DNA of 64,000 bases from Silurus meridionalis (Eukaryota; Chordata; Actinopteri; Siluriformes; Siluridae): the NCBI RefSeq assembly GCF_014805685.1, contig NC_060900.1, positions 6,183,101-6,247,100 of the forward strand. The letters run 5' to 3'. The notes under the pieces are model-generated. The model had not been told where the DNA came from and did not search any database. It was given only the letters and a program-made list of their open reading frames with translations. Position numbers and translations under genes: made by a program. Shown here one piece after another: positions 13,428-27,650 of this stretch (the first letter of the stretch is position 1; every line of letters begins with the position of its first letter).

Positions 13428-14887
13428 CCTGTTCTGCTTTAATCAGAGCTTTGATGATTTTATCTGGACTCAAAACTCTACTGCTCTTGTTTTAATATAG
13501 GAAGAAAAAAAACATGTGCCAGTAAAAAAAAAAAATCAAACACACACACACAGCAGGGATGAAATAGTGTGATCTTTTCCATGGCACAGTTATTTCGATT
13601 GACGCAACAACGTGTTCGGAAAAGGGGGCGCAAGGGACAGTTCGCTAGATTACTGAATATGCGTTCCAGAAAAACATGCACTGTTTCCCCTTGTAAAAGC
13701 AGCGGGAATTGTTTCCAAGTAACACTTAAAGTAGCAATATTGCCTCTCCAGTAAGGTGAGAGCCATGGGGCAGATTGAAACCAGGGGAGTTCCCTCATGC
13801 CTCTGAATTCGAAATGTCTTCAGTGTTTCAGATGCTCCTTATTGAAGGGGCCAGGCCTGAAATCTGCAAAGACCCAAATTACACGCAGACACAGGGTGAG
13901 TGTGTTTGTGTATACAGTGTCCAAGCCAGTTCAAACTCGGCAGTGTGTGCAGCCTCTCTCCACCTCGTCTGCTGGAGGAAGACAAACTGGCTGAAGAAAG
14001 TGCTAAAGGAATTGACCTTGACCACTGCGGCTGTTTGAACAGTCGATACACAATAAGTGCTAAAGGAGCGTGGCCGAGCTGTCGAGCCCACAGCCCGCTG
14101 CAGCCTGCCAGCGCTGGAAGAGCTGTACGAGATTCATTGTTACACGAAAGTGAAAATTTCCCTGACATTTTTAATGACCCGAAGCAGATCACTGCATACT
14201 TTTAGAAAGTGTGTGTTCATATCGAATTATAATAAGTAAAAAAAAAAAAAAACACTTACACAGTGAAAGATCATCAACAAAACCATAGCATGATGTGGTC
14301 AAAGCAGACCCACTGTCATCACCTCAAATATAAAAATAAAAATAAAATTTATTAATTAATTAAAAGTTGAAATCCTCCACCACCACATATATTTCCACAT
14401 GTTCATTTATTAATATAACTTTTTAACTAAATAACTTTTTTATCCGGTTATACATTCATAGATTGATTCAATACTATTTAGTGTTCTGTGAAACCACTTC
14501 ATGTTATGAAAACTATAAACATGAATTCCCTCCCTCATTTTTTTGATCTTTGCTGAAAAAAAAAAAAACTCGAGGCATTAGAAATGACCCTACGTCTCTC
14601 TGTTGTTGCTACATATTAAATTAACTCAAGATAAATAACACAATATCACTAGTTCAGTGAATAATTTTCATAATGATTAGCTTTTTTTTTGTTGGATGAA
14701 TAAAGGAGAAAACGCCACGGAGCTGTGAGATAGCCCTATTTACGGTGCTGCGATCCGTAGCAGGATTTGTAACACCTTTTGCGTTTAATAGATGCATGGC
14801 ATTAGAAGACTTAAAGAGTCTCAACAAAGCCTAATCAGTTACCACAATCATATTAGGGTCTGCAGGAGTGAGACGACTTGCATGCAT

Positions 14888-14953
14888 GTGTGTGTGTGTG
14901 CGTGGGTGTGTGTGTGTGTGAGAGAAGGAGAGACAGAAAGAGAGAGACAAAGT

Positions 14954-14990
<37 letters not shown>
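14888..14990. repeat. Adjacent (TG)n and (GA)n tracts
   Basis: An imperfect TG tract (to about 14921) passes into purine-rich sequence and then about 15 perfect GA units (14961-14990). Confidence 0.9.
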
Positions 14991-14994
<4 letters not shown>

Positions 14995-16399
14995 AGAGCA
15001 TGTGCTGCTCCTGTCAGGCTCCTGATTGCCATTCTAGTCTGTGGCTCTCCCTGGGGAGTATCACGAGACCTTGCACAGACATTTATTAACACGACAGATT
15101 AATAGCGCTTGGGAAAAGACATTTTCAGAAACATGATAAATATTAATAATAATCAATACTAACTTACATTTGCCAAATTGAGTTGCAAACATCACCCAGG
15201 GAAAGGAGGGCAGAGGAGGGGGAGAAGTGAGAGAGAAAAAGAGAGAGAACCAGAAGGCTGGTTTGCTAATAAATGCCAGAAGGCTTCAGCCTGGTTAATG
15301 ACAGAACAGCATATGCTCCACACACTCAGACATTGCTGCTGCTTTTCCTGGAGTGGAGCATGGCCTTGCCTGGCATTGCTTGTAAATCTTTGCTATAATA
15401 AAATAATACCACAGATTCTTTCAATCAAAGGATGAGGAGACTTTGCTTTGCGATACTACTTCATGTATGTGAATCATGAAAGATTAAAGCATAGACATAT
15501 ATACGTATAAAAAAATATATATAAGAAAAATTGGTTTATCACCACCCCAGAAATAAATAGACCATATTTAAATGTAAAATGTGACACCCTGATATACATG
15601 ATGCACACCGTGCATTTTAAGTGCGTGCTTGTGTGAGCTGGCCCACTTTCAGAACGCTTTAGCTGTGTAAAGAAAACTCACTGAGGTGAGCAGTCCACTT
15701 CATCACTATTCCATCGGTTTTTCTCCCTGAGCTCTGACTTGGCTTCACCTCCTTTCCGCCCTCTCTTTCTCCTCATCTCTCTCTCTCGTTTCCTCGGGCC
15801 TTTACCGTTCCTGTGTTTCAGTGGGCACATTACCATTTTAGCCTCGGGCTCAGAGCGCAGCCTCACACAGCCGGACCAGTGACAGCTTATTCAGGAACAA
15901 ATTCAACCTTTCCCCTCTGCCTTTACTCCACTCTCGTCTGCCTCCCTCCATAAGAATTCAAATTTGTTTGCACTTCCCAAATGCGCTCGGAGGAAACGCC
16001 GTTGCTCGTATTTAATTGCCAGGCTTACACAGCTCTCTCTGTGGAAAAGAAATCAGGGGGTGGACGAGGGCTGCCCAGAACTGTAACTGAACACTTGTCT
16101 AACCGAGCACTTCGCTAATGGCGCTAAAGGGACTACAGCAAGTAGACTGCGACTACCTCAGCACTATTATACAAGCATGCATCAGAAGCATGGAGGTTTT
16201 TTTTTCTCGAAGAAACTCGGTAAAAGAAGTGCACAAGTTCCCATCCGTGGAAAAATAAAAAGGGGCGTCCCAGAGGCTCCTGTATTAAAACAGCTTCATT
16301 TAGCAACCTACTGGGAATTGCTGCACAAGGGAAAGGTGGTGGTGGTGGGGGGACGACAAATACATTCGTTTTTATTAAAAGGAAAAGCCATTGGTTTGG

Positions 16400-16580
16400 C
16401 CTGCAACGGTATCTGAGTGGGGGAAATGATTTTCACCTCTGGCACAGGGAGCACTCCCTGGCTATACATCACCCGATTACTCCTCGACTGCCCCGGTCTT
16501 AGTCATTAGCTAGTGAATTAACGACAATCCACCATGCTATTAATCACACTGACAAAAGTGTTAGCATGCCACTGACCTGC
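16400..16580. promoter_or_regulatory. Enhancer-like noncoding block in intron 1
   Basis: Unique, balanced-composition sequence with TCATTAGCTAGTGAATTAAC, CTATTAATCAC and TGACAAAAG motifs, ending before a GA tract. It is proposed from motif density only. Confidence 0.25.
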
Positions 16581-16640
16581 TGCCGCACGGGGACACAAGC
16601 AAAGGGGGGTTGTTAGAGAGAGAACGCAAGGAAAGAGAGA

Positions 16641-16644
<4 letters not shown>

Positions 16645-16678
<34 letters not shown>

Positions 16679-16691
16679 AAGAGAGAGAGAG
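16645..16691. repeat. (GA)n microsatellite
   Basis: GA units with one CA interruption at about 16679. Confidence 0.92.
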
Positions 16692-17174
16692 ATGGAGTAA
16701 ATTGGGGTAGAAGATGGAGGGGAAGGTACAGTGTCTAAGAGCTGATAAACAGCTAGACTAAAAAAAAAAAAAACGAGGACAGAATGAAATAATGGAGATG
16801 AATGGAAGAGTGGACTGTGGACTGGAATCACCTGAGCACTAGCACATGGATGCTTTTCACCATCCTCTGACTGTTTAAAGATCCCCCCCTCTGAGGTTTT
16901 TAAAAAATGCTGACTGGCCATAAAAGGAATTTATGGGGAATATGACAGAATTTGTGTTGCTTAATTCCTAAGTCGTTGCTTTCGGCAATGAAAATCTGTC
17001 GCTATCAGCAGATTCTTTATGGTGTTTAAGTTGTAAGGTAAAACATTGAAGAAACCTGCTAAGGGAAAAGTCACTCATATTCACACTGGAGACTCCTTAC
17101 AAGAGGCGAAATAAATGTCATCGAATAGAAACATTAATAACAGTGTTTTTAAGGGGTAATGCTATAGAAACGGA

Positions 17175-17176
<2 letters not shown>

Positions 17177-17248
<72 letters not shown>
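17177..17248. repeat. (AT)n(AC)n microsatellite
   Basis: About 32 AT units followed by four AC units. Confidence 0.95.
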
Positions 17249-17249
<1 letters not shown>

Positions 17250-20084
17250 TTTTTTCTCATTCAGTGTTTGGCACAACGCAGTGCTTTTACCTCATACCTC
17301 ATGCCAGTGGCAGAAAACCAAAAGCATGATGTCTTCTCATTTCTTAATTGAGTCTGTCTTAGCGAGACGTTTTTTTTATGTCTGTGGACTGAGGCGAGCA
17401 GGTCAAGTGAATTAGGTGAAGTCGCTCAATAAGCCGGCCGCAGCACTGGCCTGGCTAATCACGCTGTTCTGGCTCATTGAGCAGTCAGACTCGAGCTAAA
17501 GGAGCACAGGCTGGGGGCCGGACCGAGACACTGGGAGCTGAAAGAACAACCTCTTGTGGAACCACTTTTCTGTCCTTTCTCTCTGCACACACGTCCTTTC
17601 CCTTGCCCCCGACCCCCCTCTCTCTCTCTCATATCTATGTCCCCATATATTCTACACCTTTCTCCTATAGCCGGCATTCATAAATCACTAATCCAGCTGA
17701 GGATGACATTTATGGAGAAGTGACCACTCAATGGAAAGGCGGCTACATGAAATGTCACGGTGAGGGAGACACTGTTATTCTCTTATAGCGAAGAGATGGG
17801 AAAGCTGTTTTATTCATCACACTCTTCCTTCACCGCAGGCCAGTGGAGCTTATAAATGAAACAATAAAATGGAACGGGGATTCCATGGTGTGGGAGAAAG
17901 TTTCAGTCGTCAGAAGCCTGGAATCACAACTATACCTGACTGAAGTCCAGAACACAGTAAAGCAGACATAGCTGTAAAGCAACTGGAGCGACTTCAAAAA
18001 TAACTTTACAGCGTATTATATTGTCAGTAAATGTTCATTGTCACACAAAAAAACCCCTGCTATCAACACACATTTCATGTTAGCACTAACACTCGTCATG
18101 GGATAAATGACTTAAGGCAGTTCCCTCCATTCCCTAATGTTCACATAAGCCAAGATGTTTATTAGAAAATATTTGCTATGCCTCAAATCTATGAGGAATA
18201 TACCAGTTAAAAGCATTTCGATACATCTAGCATGATATCTTTGTTTCTTTCTTCTGATTCACAATAAAACTGCCTGCAGCCTCGGTTTGATTTATTCAGT
18301 CTGTCGATATTTTACACAGAATAATAAAAAGGCTAGAAAGACTGAGACGTCCAAATTAAGCAAACGCCATGTTTGATTAAACGATTATTAAGCGTCTGTA
18401 TTTAGTTCTGTTTTAAGCGCAGCTAATCCACTTACCATCAAATCTAGTTTGATTTAATCCAGGATATTTTCACCGCATGTCAGAACCCACTACGGTAACA
18501 TGGTATGATCAACTCGGATGGAATAGCCAGCATGATTAAAACTAAGGTTTCTTGTTTATATAAAAATTAGATAGCTGATAGGACAAAAGTGGAAATGTTT
18601 TTTTTTTTTAGAAAACAAATATGATTTTGAATAGAATGAAGATGAATAGATAGAAGCATAAAAAAAAAAAAAAAAATCTTTATTCTCTTACTACTCAGCT
18701 TTTCCTTTCACAAGCAACAATGACAAAAATCAATAAATCTATCAATTTGTTTCGATTTTCCCTGCTGAGTACCACCCCGGGCAAGTCTCTTGGCATTAAT
18801 GTTTCTGTGCAAAGGAAGCCATGTTGTTCTACAGGGGGAAGGAAGCAGGGAAACAGATGCTTCGGCATGGTGAATGGTGACAAGTGCGTTCGAGAACAAT
18901 GCAGCCAGCTCTCCTGCACAACAGACCTGAGAACCAGGCCGAGCAACAATCAGCTGCTACACAATGCTCGATACCCTCCCGACAAACAATGAGTCTGGCC
19001 CCAAGAATTCTGGGAAAGGGGCTCCGGCCTGCTTCTCCAGCCTTATGGGCCACCCGTGCTGTTATAGGCCTGAGACTGTGTGGTGCCACCATGCTATGTT
19101 CTGATCCCAAAAGTCGGTGTGGTGGATTTAATAGCAAGTCAACTCACTGTAGCAAGAACTATGATTATTAAAATAAAAACACTCCATTGCAAATACTGTG
19201 AGTGCAACAATATTTTAAATTTGTGGTTGAAAATTATTTTCAAGCCTGCTGTGAACATCATGTTGCATCACCCTTCCTAGCATTCACACCATTTGTTAAT
19301 AGGCAAAGCATATGGTTTTAAACTGCAGCTTGGTTTATGCATAATAAAACAAGTTGCGCTTACATCTCTCTCATTTATCTGTGAACCATATCACAGACAT
19401 CATTTGTGGAAAAAAAAAAATCAGAGACGTGAAAAATCAAGCTGCTGGAGATGACGTATTACGTTAATATATATATATATAATAGTTTGATATGTTTGCT
19501 AGCTCCAGGGTTTCCTAGCTAGCTAACGACTGGAGTGCTGGGTGCATCAGTTTAAAATATAGTGATGTACTGTATCTTGTTTTCATTTTTAAAGCATTAC
19601 TTTGGGGTCTTAAGCATTAATCCAGCCCTATATTTGCATTAATGTTAGCCTATTCCACTGTGTACTTTATGTGAGTCACACTCTGTATGAGCAATGCACT
19701 TTCCTTACACATTTCTTAAGAAATTCTTAATACAATTTTTATTTTCCAATCATTCGGTTGAAGTTTGTCTTCCAATGACAAAATAATAATTAATGATCAA
19801 TACTTTAACCAAATTGCTTTATAAATGTAAATCTTTAATAAAAAGATTATTTAATGTGATACTGAATAAAATAAATAGGAGGCCATAAGGACCTGTATCG
19901 CTGTCTTTAAATGCTTAATGGCCCTACTACACTTAATTAACATTCATTGGCTACATAGTGGATGTGACTTTATTAGATGCATGGACTCTTGTTGTGCCAG
20001 CTTCACACTCCCAGACATAAATAATGTCTTTTTAACCTTACAAAGATGAACAGCCTGAAAAAGGAGGAGGGGTTGTTGGGTTAG

Positions 20085-20300
20085 AGACAGGCAATTTTCT
20101 CCCCGTTTAAAAGCACCGGGCAAATTGCGTCGAATTCCACATAATTGGCTAGCAATTAGGGAGGTCGCCGGGTCGATGTGGGGAACAAATGGCGCTCTTT
20201 AAACGGAGGTGGTCCCTCGGTAATGTGAGCCGAGCCCCCTCTTTTGTCTCTGTTATCTGTGTCTCTGCTCACCGTGTGACATCTCGAACAACACGTCGTC
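20085..20300. promoter_or_regulatory. Enhancer-like noncoding block in intron 1
   Basis: Repeat-free segment with CATAATTGGC, AGCAATTAGG, two TTTAAA-containing half-palindromes (CCGTTTAAAAG and CTTTAAACGG) and unusually frequent CpG for this intron. It may be conserved regulatory DNA. Confidence 0.28.
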
Positions 20301-20351
20301 GCTCTCTTGGGATGGTGGGGTGAACTATTAGTCATGATTCAGAAAGTCACA

Positions 20352-20353
<2 letters not shown>

Positions 20354-20385
<32 letters not shown>
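20354..20385. repeat. (CT)n microsatellite
   Basis: About 16 CT units. Confidence 0.93.
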
Positions 20386-20386
<1 letters not shown>

Positions 20387-20624
20387 ATTCTCTCTTTTTG
20401 GTACTCTTGAGACATTTTGTGATGACCGTTTGGGCACCCATTTATTAAATACCCTACTAGTCCACCAGGGCCTTTCTGCCTCAAAGCATTCGACATTCAC
20501 TATAGGTAATTATGAGTCCCAAACAAATTTTTCCATTGAAAACAAATTAAATGCTGCTGTTTGTAAGGAAAGTATACCAATTAATAATTCATATATGACA
20601 AGATTCTGTCATTCATCTCTAGGT

Positions 20625-20850
20625 TACACTTTATCCAGGTCAAAGTCACAACATATCTGAAGTCTATCTTTGCAATGCTGGACATGATGTGGGAAAACCC
20701 ATAAAAGTGGTGCACACACTTATACACTCATTCACACCTACAACAAAATGATTGCCTGTTGTTTAGTGGGAGGAGGAAACTGGACAAACCCTACAAACAA
20801 TAACCCACAAGTTGAGGATTGGACCATGGACCCTGGAGGGACTATCCACT
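20625..20850. repeat. Dispersed repeat, copy A
   Basis: Old copy of a common teleost dispersed family recognised by TTATCCAGGTCAAAGTCACA, CACTTATACACTCATTCACA, GGGAGGAGGAAACTGGACAA and the ending GGACCATGGACCCTGGAGGG. A further copy lies near 49.9-50.15 kb. Confidence 0.5.
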
Positions 20851-21075
20851 CCCCACACGATAGTATTGTTTAGTATAATTTTTCCGTCTAGTGTATGATG
20901 GGAAAAAAAATCTGCAAATTATTAAAGCGTTGAGTTGCTCACAGTAGTGTATTGAACAAAGCTTGATCAGTATTGATCATACATACACACACATACACAC
21001 ACATACAGGGAAATCTTGAAAAGCTTGATCCCAGAAATGTCGATATGGAAAATATAAAAGCAAGTACACACACAG

Positions 21076-21080
<5 letters not shown>

Positions 21081-21125
<45 letters not shown>
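21081..21125. repeat. (GT)n microsatellite
   Basis: About 22 GT units, preceded by a short CACACACA and so partly self-complementary. Confidence 0.95.
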
Positions 21126-21126
<1 letters not shown>

Positions 21127-21595
21127 ATTCCTTTTAGCATCTTTGAAGAAACTGAGATTGTTTGATTCAAACTCAGATTATTACTTGCTTATCAGCTTCC
21201 CATAATTAAGTTGTTTTGTCTCGGCTTAATAGATCTGGGAGTAAAAGCTGAGGATAGCGGCGCAGATGAACAGCTTGGATCACGGAGGAAAGGGCCGGAC
21301 GAGGCGAGTGCACAAATAAAGCCTGTCTAAACATTCCAGAGAACAAACAAATAATAGCTGACAATCAGTGCACTGCACAGCACTAATAAACATGCTTCCA
21401 CTTCAGCACTGCTACTTTGCAACAGCAGACTTTTTTTATATGCAGATATTACAAAGATATTTAGCATTATTCAGTACGGTCTAATCTCCACTATACTAAC
21501 TGAATGAGTAAGAACGAACTTTACTACATTTCCACATGACGATCAATTAAGATGATTTCATTAACCTTGCAATTATGTCAGTGGAAAAAAGCACT

Positions 21596-21792
21596 ATTGA
21601 GGTGATTGCTTAGTAATTAAGGCATTGGACTTTGGCTCTGAAGGTCTTCATTTCAATTTCCAGCCACACCCAGCTGACACTCCTGGGCCCCTGAGCAAGG
21701 CCCTTAAACCCATAGCTGCTTAGTTGTATGAATAAGGTAAATGTAAGTCACTCTGGATAAGGGCATTTGCCAAATGCCATAAATGTAATGTA
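21596..21792 (+). mobile_element. tRNA-derived SINE with L2-like tail
   Basis: A degenerate tRNA-related head (GCTTAGTAATTAAGGCATTG for box A; GGTCTTCATTTCAATTTCC for box B) precedes the body CCCCTGAGCAAGGCCCTTAA. The tail is GTAAATGTAAGTCACTCTGG, then ATAAGGGCATTTGCCAAATG. This matches the layout of tRNA-derived SINEs common in catfishes and other teleosts, read on the plus strand, antisense to prdm16. Confidence 0.75.
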
Positions 21793-21999
21793 CAGGTAGT
21801 TTTATGATTTGATATATTTTTAGGGTGTATGCTAACATTCATTCTAAGAATATAAAGTGTATAAGTTGATGCAAATAAATTTTAAACTTTTTAAAGCAAC
21901 TATCTGTATGCTAGCCATGCCCATTTTTTATATACCAAAAAGATCTGCTTCAAGTTGCACGCCTAATTGCTAAAGGGGAGATTTTATTACTAGTTATAG

Positions 22000-24900
22000 T
22001 GGTGTGCATTGCTCGTTGTGTAGGCTGTTTGAATGTTTAAGTCGATATGATCATATCTGAGTAAAGTAAAAAAAAAACAAGATCAGAAAGATACCGTAAC
22101 CTCTCAGTGGCCCAGCATTTCCTAAAACAGGAAAAAAACAGCGCCACAAAGGATGCAATGTGTAACAGAATGGAAAGAAGTAGTGGCCTATCAAAGAGTA
22201 GTATGGGAACAGGAAAGGGGAGATTTCAATGACACAATGTCTCTCTCTCTCACTCTCTGGTGTGACATTATAAGGGACATTCAACTACGCTCTGCCCATA
22301 GATCAGTAGGCACTGCTGAAAATCGAGGGAAGGGACGAGGACGAGGACGTGACATGGGAAAAGAGAGTGGGAGAGAAAATGAATGTGACAGTGGGAGATG
22401 ATGAAGGCAGACGAGAAAGCGAAAGAAGGGGAGCAAAGGCCACGTCTGACTTCCCTCCAGATAACGTGTGGCACAATTAGACATCCTCGACAACTTCCAT
22501 TATGCCTGATCAAATATTTATCGCACTTTCCAGATGATGTCGTCCTCGCTGTCGCCTCATTTGCATAACAAATGGGAAAGACACTTAACAAGCGAGTGGA
22601 AGATGGGGGGGGTTGCTTGGGGGGATTTAAAGCGCAAGATAACGGGAGCGATAGATGGAGAAAGAACGAGAGGAGGTGTCAAAGTTCTGTTCAGGCTCCC
22701 TCCATTTCATTTGGAAAACGACAAACGCCTCTGTCATCAAAAGTGCCTGAGGGAGTTTGAGGGTTTTGAGGGGCACTGGCAACCAGTGAACAAGGATGGC
22801 TAGCTGATGCTACCTCACAGAGCTATTAATCATTTTTGCATTGGGAAAACCGGCAGTAAATTGAGCTCATCAGTCTCGATATTAACCAGGAATCAAGGTA
22901 CAAGGACGGCGAGGAGGCGGAGGAATCCTAATGGCAGACTCTTTTTTTTATTCATTTTATTTTCCTATCAAGATGCCAAGACCTGACAACACTGGGGTGT
23001 AAATCACTGAGTGCAAATAGTTTCTAAAAGAGGTTTATTTCACAACTCGAATTCAGTGTCCTGGCCCAGAGCTGTTCCTTATAACTGCTTTACCACAGCC
23101 CTGGGCTGTAGAGAAAGCAGGAGAAATGAAAGAGCAGGGACTGGGGGTTAAAGGTGACCAAGCCTCCTGACAGGACAGATGGAGAGGAGGACAGACATAA
23201 CGAGAGAATGAAGAACGAGCACCTCCACTCAGCGCTGACAGCCCTGCGGACGGGATATGGATGACTCTCTGACGCGCAGGCATCAAACAGCCACCAACGT
23301 AGATAAAACCAACAAAGGTGTGGGAGTGCAATAAGTACAGGGAAAGAAAGAGCGAAAGGAGGAGGGGGTAAAAAAAAAAAAAAAGAGAAAAGCGTGGGAG
23401 AACGGGGAAGAAATCAAATGATCTTGGCCTCCCTGTCTTACATTTGTTTTGCTTGTCAGGAGGAGGAGAAGCTGTGCATGACTCAGGACTGTAAATCACA
23501 TGCAATCGGTCAAATGATAATACCACAGTAATCTTCTGCTGCTCTGCCTTGCTGACAACTAAATGAAAGGCCTCCAAGATATCCAAGCAAAGAAAAAAAA
23601 AAAAGGTTCACCTTTGGCATTGATGAAGTTGATGCGACAATATGTTGGTTTTTATTAGGAAACCAACTCATGCGGTTGGCATGAGTCATACAAACAACGC
23701 TGCATAGAAACATGCCTTTGAACAGAACAACTGCCTGGTCATGAACTCAACACACTCTGACAACTCGATTTGAAATAAAAACTTACCAAAAGAAGACATG
23801 ATCTTAGATCGTCCTGTTCTAATACGTGTCCAGTTCACATGAACTCCCGTCACCAATTAACTGAGCTAGTGTGTCTAATAATCGCTCGCTCTCTTAAACA
23901 CACACACATTCTGAGATAGGGGCTATGCTAGTGAGGAAGGCCTCTCTGGCCAGTCAACGCTGCTAACGTGAAAGAATGTCAGTGTCAGAGATAGGATGAG
24001 TGCAGGAGGACAATGGTGCAAGGGAAAGGACACTTTTCAGAGGTCAAGCTGAGAGAGAGAAAGTCAAGCACAATCCTTAGATCTAGGTGAGAAAGGGCAA
24101 GTCGTGTATGTGTGTGTGTGTGAGGTTTTTTTCTTGCTAGCTCCCGGTTTAAGTGAAAAATATCTCCACTGCAATTGTATTCTTTATTCGATTTTATTCT
24201 TTATGCTATTCTTGACTTTGGCCAAATGTCAAAGAAAGACTACGGAGTGTAAAGTAACAGGAGTGTATGAGTTGCGATAATGTCAAATTATGGGTTGAAC
24301 AATGTGTGTATGTGTGTGTGTGAGAGTGAGTGTATGTGTAAAGTGTGTATTGTGTGTGTAGGAGGCTGGCAGAGTCTCTGTGTCCCCTCCACCCCACCCG
24401 CGCTGGCACACATGAGGCAGCTTTGCTCTCCAGATGCAGCCAGCATTCCTTTGATAGGATGATACAGGGGTTGGGGACTAAAGCTGTTCCATATGACACT
24501 CCTCACATGGCTCTGTCCGACCACCTCTCTTTCTATCTCTCCCTCTCTCGCTCTCTCTCTCTCTCTCTCTGTGGGGGAAGAGGGAGGATTTCATAGGCAC
24601 AACAAGGGGTTTGTGATGACAGGGGCCAGGCCTTGTCACACACCAAAGGATCTGTGTGTCTTTATCTGCTTTAGCTCGCCCACCATGGAGTGAGGAACGA
24701 GAAAAAGAGAAGTATAGAAAGAGAGAGGGGAATGATCTGTGAAACGGCAGAATGAGAATAAACTCTTTGAGTTTTCTGAGGAAGATGAAACTGCGGCGAG
24801 TGATCTAAGCGTTTCTTGTTCTTGCTAAAAAGTTCATGCATTGATGTATGAAGAGATGCAGTGATCCTCGTCTTTGTGTTCATCTTGTGTCCACTAGACC

Positions 24901-26590
24901 GATTCAATCCTCCTCTCGTCCATGCTCCTTACCTTTTCCCACTTTTCTCCTCTCTTGACCTCCTGGGTGGGCTGTGAATTTTTTTTTCACCCCCCCTCTT
25001 CCTTCCCTTCTTATATTTTTTCAAGTGCTGCACTAGTAGGTAGGAGTTTAATCCCTCTCTAATTCCTGAAGCTGATTGGGTTTACAGGGCCATGGATCAG
25101 GCGTGTAGGCCAGTCCCGCACACGGTGCCTGAAGAGACAGGACCCCGGCTGCAGGGAACAAAAGGACGTCTGTTTGGTCGCCCCTCGCGCTCAAGAGGCT
25201 TACGGACATTTTTCTCATTTTTGAACAGCTAATATCTTGCAAAAGTTGTCTAATCTCTTTAAGTTTAAGTTGAGCCTTTGTAAAAGCCCAGGCTAGCTGT
25301 GCTTATGACTTGACTGTTATCCAGCATCGTTTAATTAGGTCAGAGTGGAACTGCCTGGTGGGGAAGACAGACATATGTCCAAGTCTAGAGCTTTACGATA
25401 CATTCTTTAATGATGACCAATTTCGTTCTGACAAAAAAATAATAATAAAAAATCATCATAAGTGTGTTTCTTGAATTGCATACTACTGCGATTACTGATT
25501 GCGATCCAATCTGTTCCAATCAGCATCAATTTTACATGTTCCCACTGTACTTGTGTAACTATATTTCCTTATTCTCACCCTGCTATATACTTATATGAAA
25601 CCTAATAAACACCTGCTCTCTTAGCTAAGGCTGATGTACGAGGGTATCTTATGACCCTGAGGTACAGGTGAAACTTCTTCAGTGACACACATGATCTTCT
25701 TCTGCTCGCACACTGGCCTCAGTGCAAGTTATAAAAGCCTAACTAATCACATAATTACATCCAATAAAGGCCTGAATAGAGAGGGGACGAACATGACATC
25801 AGTGAGAGCTGAAGCAGGAATGCTTAGATTACAGTTTTGTCCTCTCCTTATTTACCTTTGTAATGGGATCGAGACACAGGACACCGCTTTTTTGACAATA
25901 CCCTTTGCGTCCAGCGCAAGTACATACTAATTCACTTCTCCCCCCCACTCCTCTTGCTGGATGAGAAAAGGCTTGGGTTACAGGAAGCTAACCTGAGCTC
26001 GGATCCAGCTCTCTCTCGCCGACGTGAATCTTTAAAGGAGACAAGGCAGCGATCGGCGCACCTGGACGTGCTATCGAAAGACTGGGTCAACGGGACACAG
26101 AACAGTCACAAAGGCGGGCTAATTTTGAGAAGCGTTCCTTTTGGTGTTTGAGACGGCAAGATGGGGCTCAGTGTTTGACAGTGTTCTGTTTTGACAGGCT
26201 TGGCCATTAAAATATGTGGTGAGATTAAATCACTACCCCAGCTCAGATGTCTCATTGGGTTGCACAACGCAGAGCGTCAGCTTTAACAGAAGAGTGCGGA
26301 TCAACAAGCTTCCTAATGGCACCTGTCCCCTTTTCTATCCAGGCTGTGTTGTGTTTCCTGCTCAGAAAATATGTATCGGATTTTTCAACCCACTCCGATG
26401 AGATCCTAGTGTGCAAATTTGTAAAAGAATCAAAATATTGCAGACGTATAAGATTTGTACACTGTCTCGTGTGCTTCAGACAGAGATCCACATTAATGCT
26501 AATGTCGCAAATTTGCAGTTAACAAACTAACAAACTCCTGTGCCAAATCATGACCTTGTGGGTTTTTATACCACCACACGGTACAATTAT
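22000..26590. other. Intron 1 stretch without recognised genes
   Basis: Mostly unique sequence with short CT, GT and GA runs (for example 24545-24570). Open frames up to 177 codons (23053-23586, minus) lack domains, splice context or family resemblance. Confidence 0.5.
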
Positions 26591-26599
26591 TAACCGTGA

Positions 26600-27015
26600 T
26601 TTTTATTGTATTAATTTTGCAAACAGTGGGACTACACATTTATTGTTACTCAGAACTAGTAATACCATTGCATTTAGAACTATTACACGTTTTTTGCACG
26701 TTTTTGCACACCTATTGTAAAAATATACATTCTACTTGTACACCTCTGTTTTTAATATTTTTTTATAAATGCTAATTTACACAAATATTTCACGCTAATT
26801 GTTTATATATATACATATACACTTTTGCACACACACCTGTTGACTGTATGACTTTCTAATGCAATTATTACATTTTTCTCCCTTTTCTCTTTACTGTTTA
26901 ATATTGTTTAATATTTAATATTTAATATTTGCTGTAGTTTGCTGTAGTAGCCTCACTCAGAATTTCATTGTACAACCTGTCACTGTCATCTGTACATATC
27001 ACAAATAAAACTTAA
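26600..27015 (+). repeat. Probable degraded LINE 3' tail
   Basis: Non-coding AT-rich sequence with repeated TTGCAC motifs, CTTGTACACCTCTGTTTTTA and a terminal ACAAATAAAACTTAATTTTC resembles the 3' ends of fish non-LTR elements. No reverse-transcriptase segment was seen next to it. Confidence 0.35.
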
Positions 27016-27582
27016 TTTTCATCTGATCAGGTTTACATTTCACTGGATGTTGTATTTTATATACACATTATGTTTGTGACAAGTCTTGAATCTAGCTAGT
27101 TGTAATTTAACTAATTTATGTGCAATTCTATTAATTCTACCTATTTGTGTCAACGTGCAATTGATCCTTTTATGGTTTCTATGGTAACAGCTTACACAGG
27201 TACTGTATATCAGACCTTCCCCATGTTCTAAAGCTATTAATTAAACTGCTGCATGTTGGACCAAATCATATCACCCTGACATTGATTATTTTCCTATAAA
27301 ACCATTGTCCTGTCGTATTTTCTTTCTCACTTATCAAATGGAGCTCTGGGGCTCTATGACCCATAGCCCTAACCTTTGGCTTTATGGGTCATCTGACTTA
27401 AAAGTGCGTGAGAAAAAGGCGGGTAAGCATTTAACTCAGTCTTATTTTCCTTGTCACTCCGCAAGTTCGAAATCTCGTCCTCTATCCATCCATCCCTTCA
27501 TCGCTGTATCCGACATGTGCTCATCAGTTCATATATCGTCGATTCGCTCCGGCCAGCCATCCCTGCTGTCCCCTTTCCCATT

Positions 27583-27591
<9 letters not shown>

Positions 27592-27647
<56 letters not shown>
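27592..27647. repeat. (CT)n microsatellite
   Basis: About 27 CT units. Confidence 0.95.

Positions 27648-27650
<3 letters not shown>

Larger units (their letters stand above)
11127..16640. other. Intron 1 stretch without recognised genes
   Basis: Apart from the simple repeats listed and A-runs at 11404-11423, 12565-12581 and 14240-14254, nothing recognisable was seen. Confidence 0.5.

Noticed and set aside
23053..23586. Minus-strand 177-codon open frame
   Set aside because: Low-complexity Phe/Leu/Ser content from purine-rich DNA on the other strand, with no recognisable family and no splice signals.
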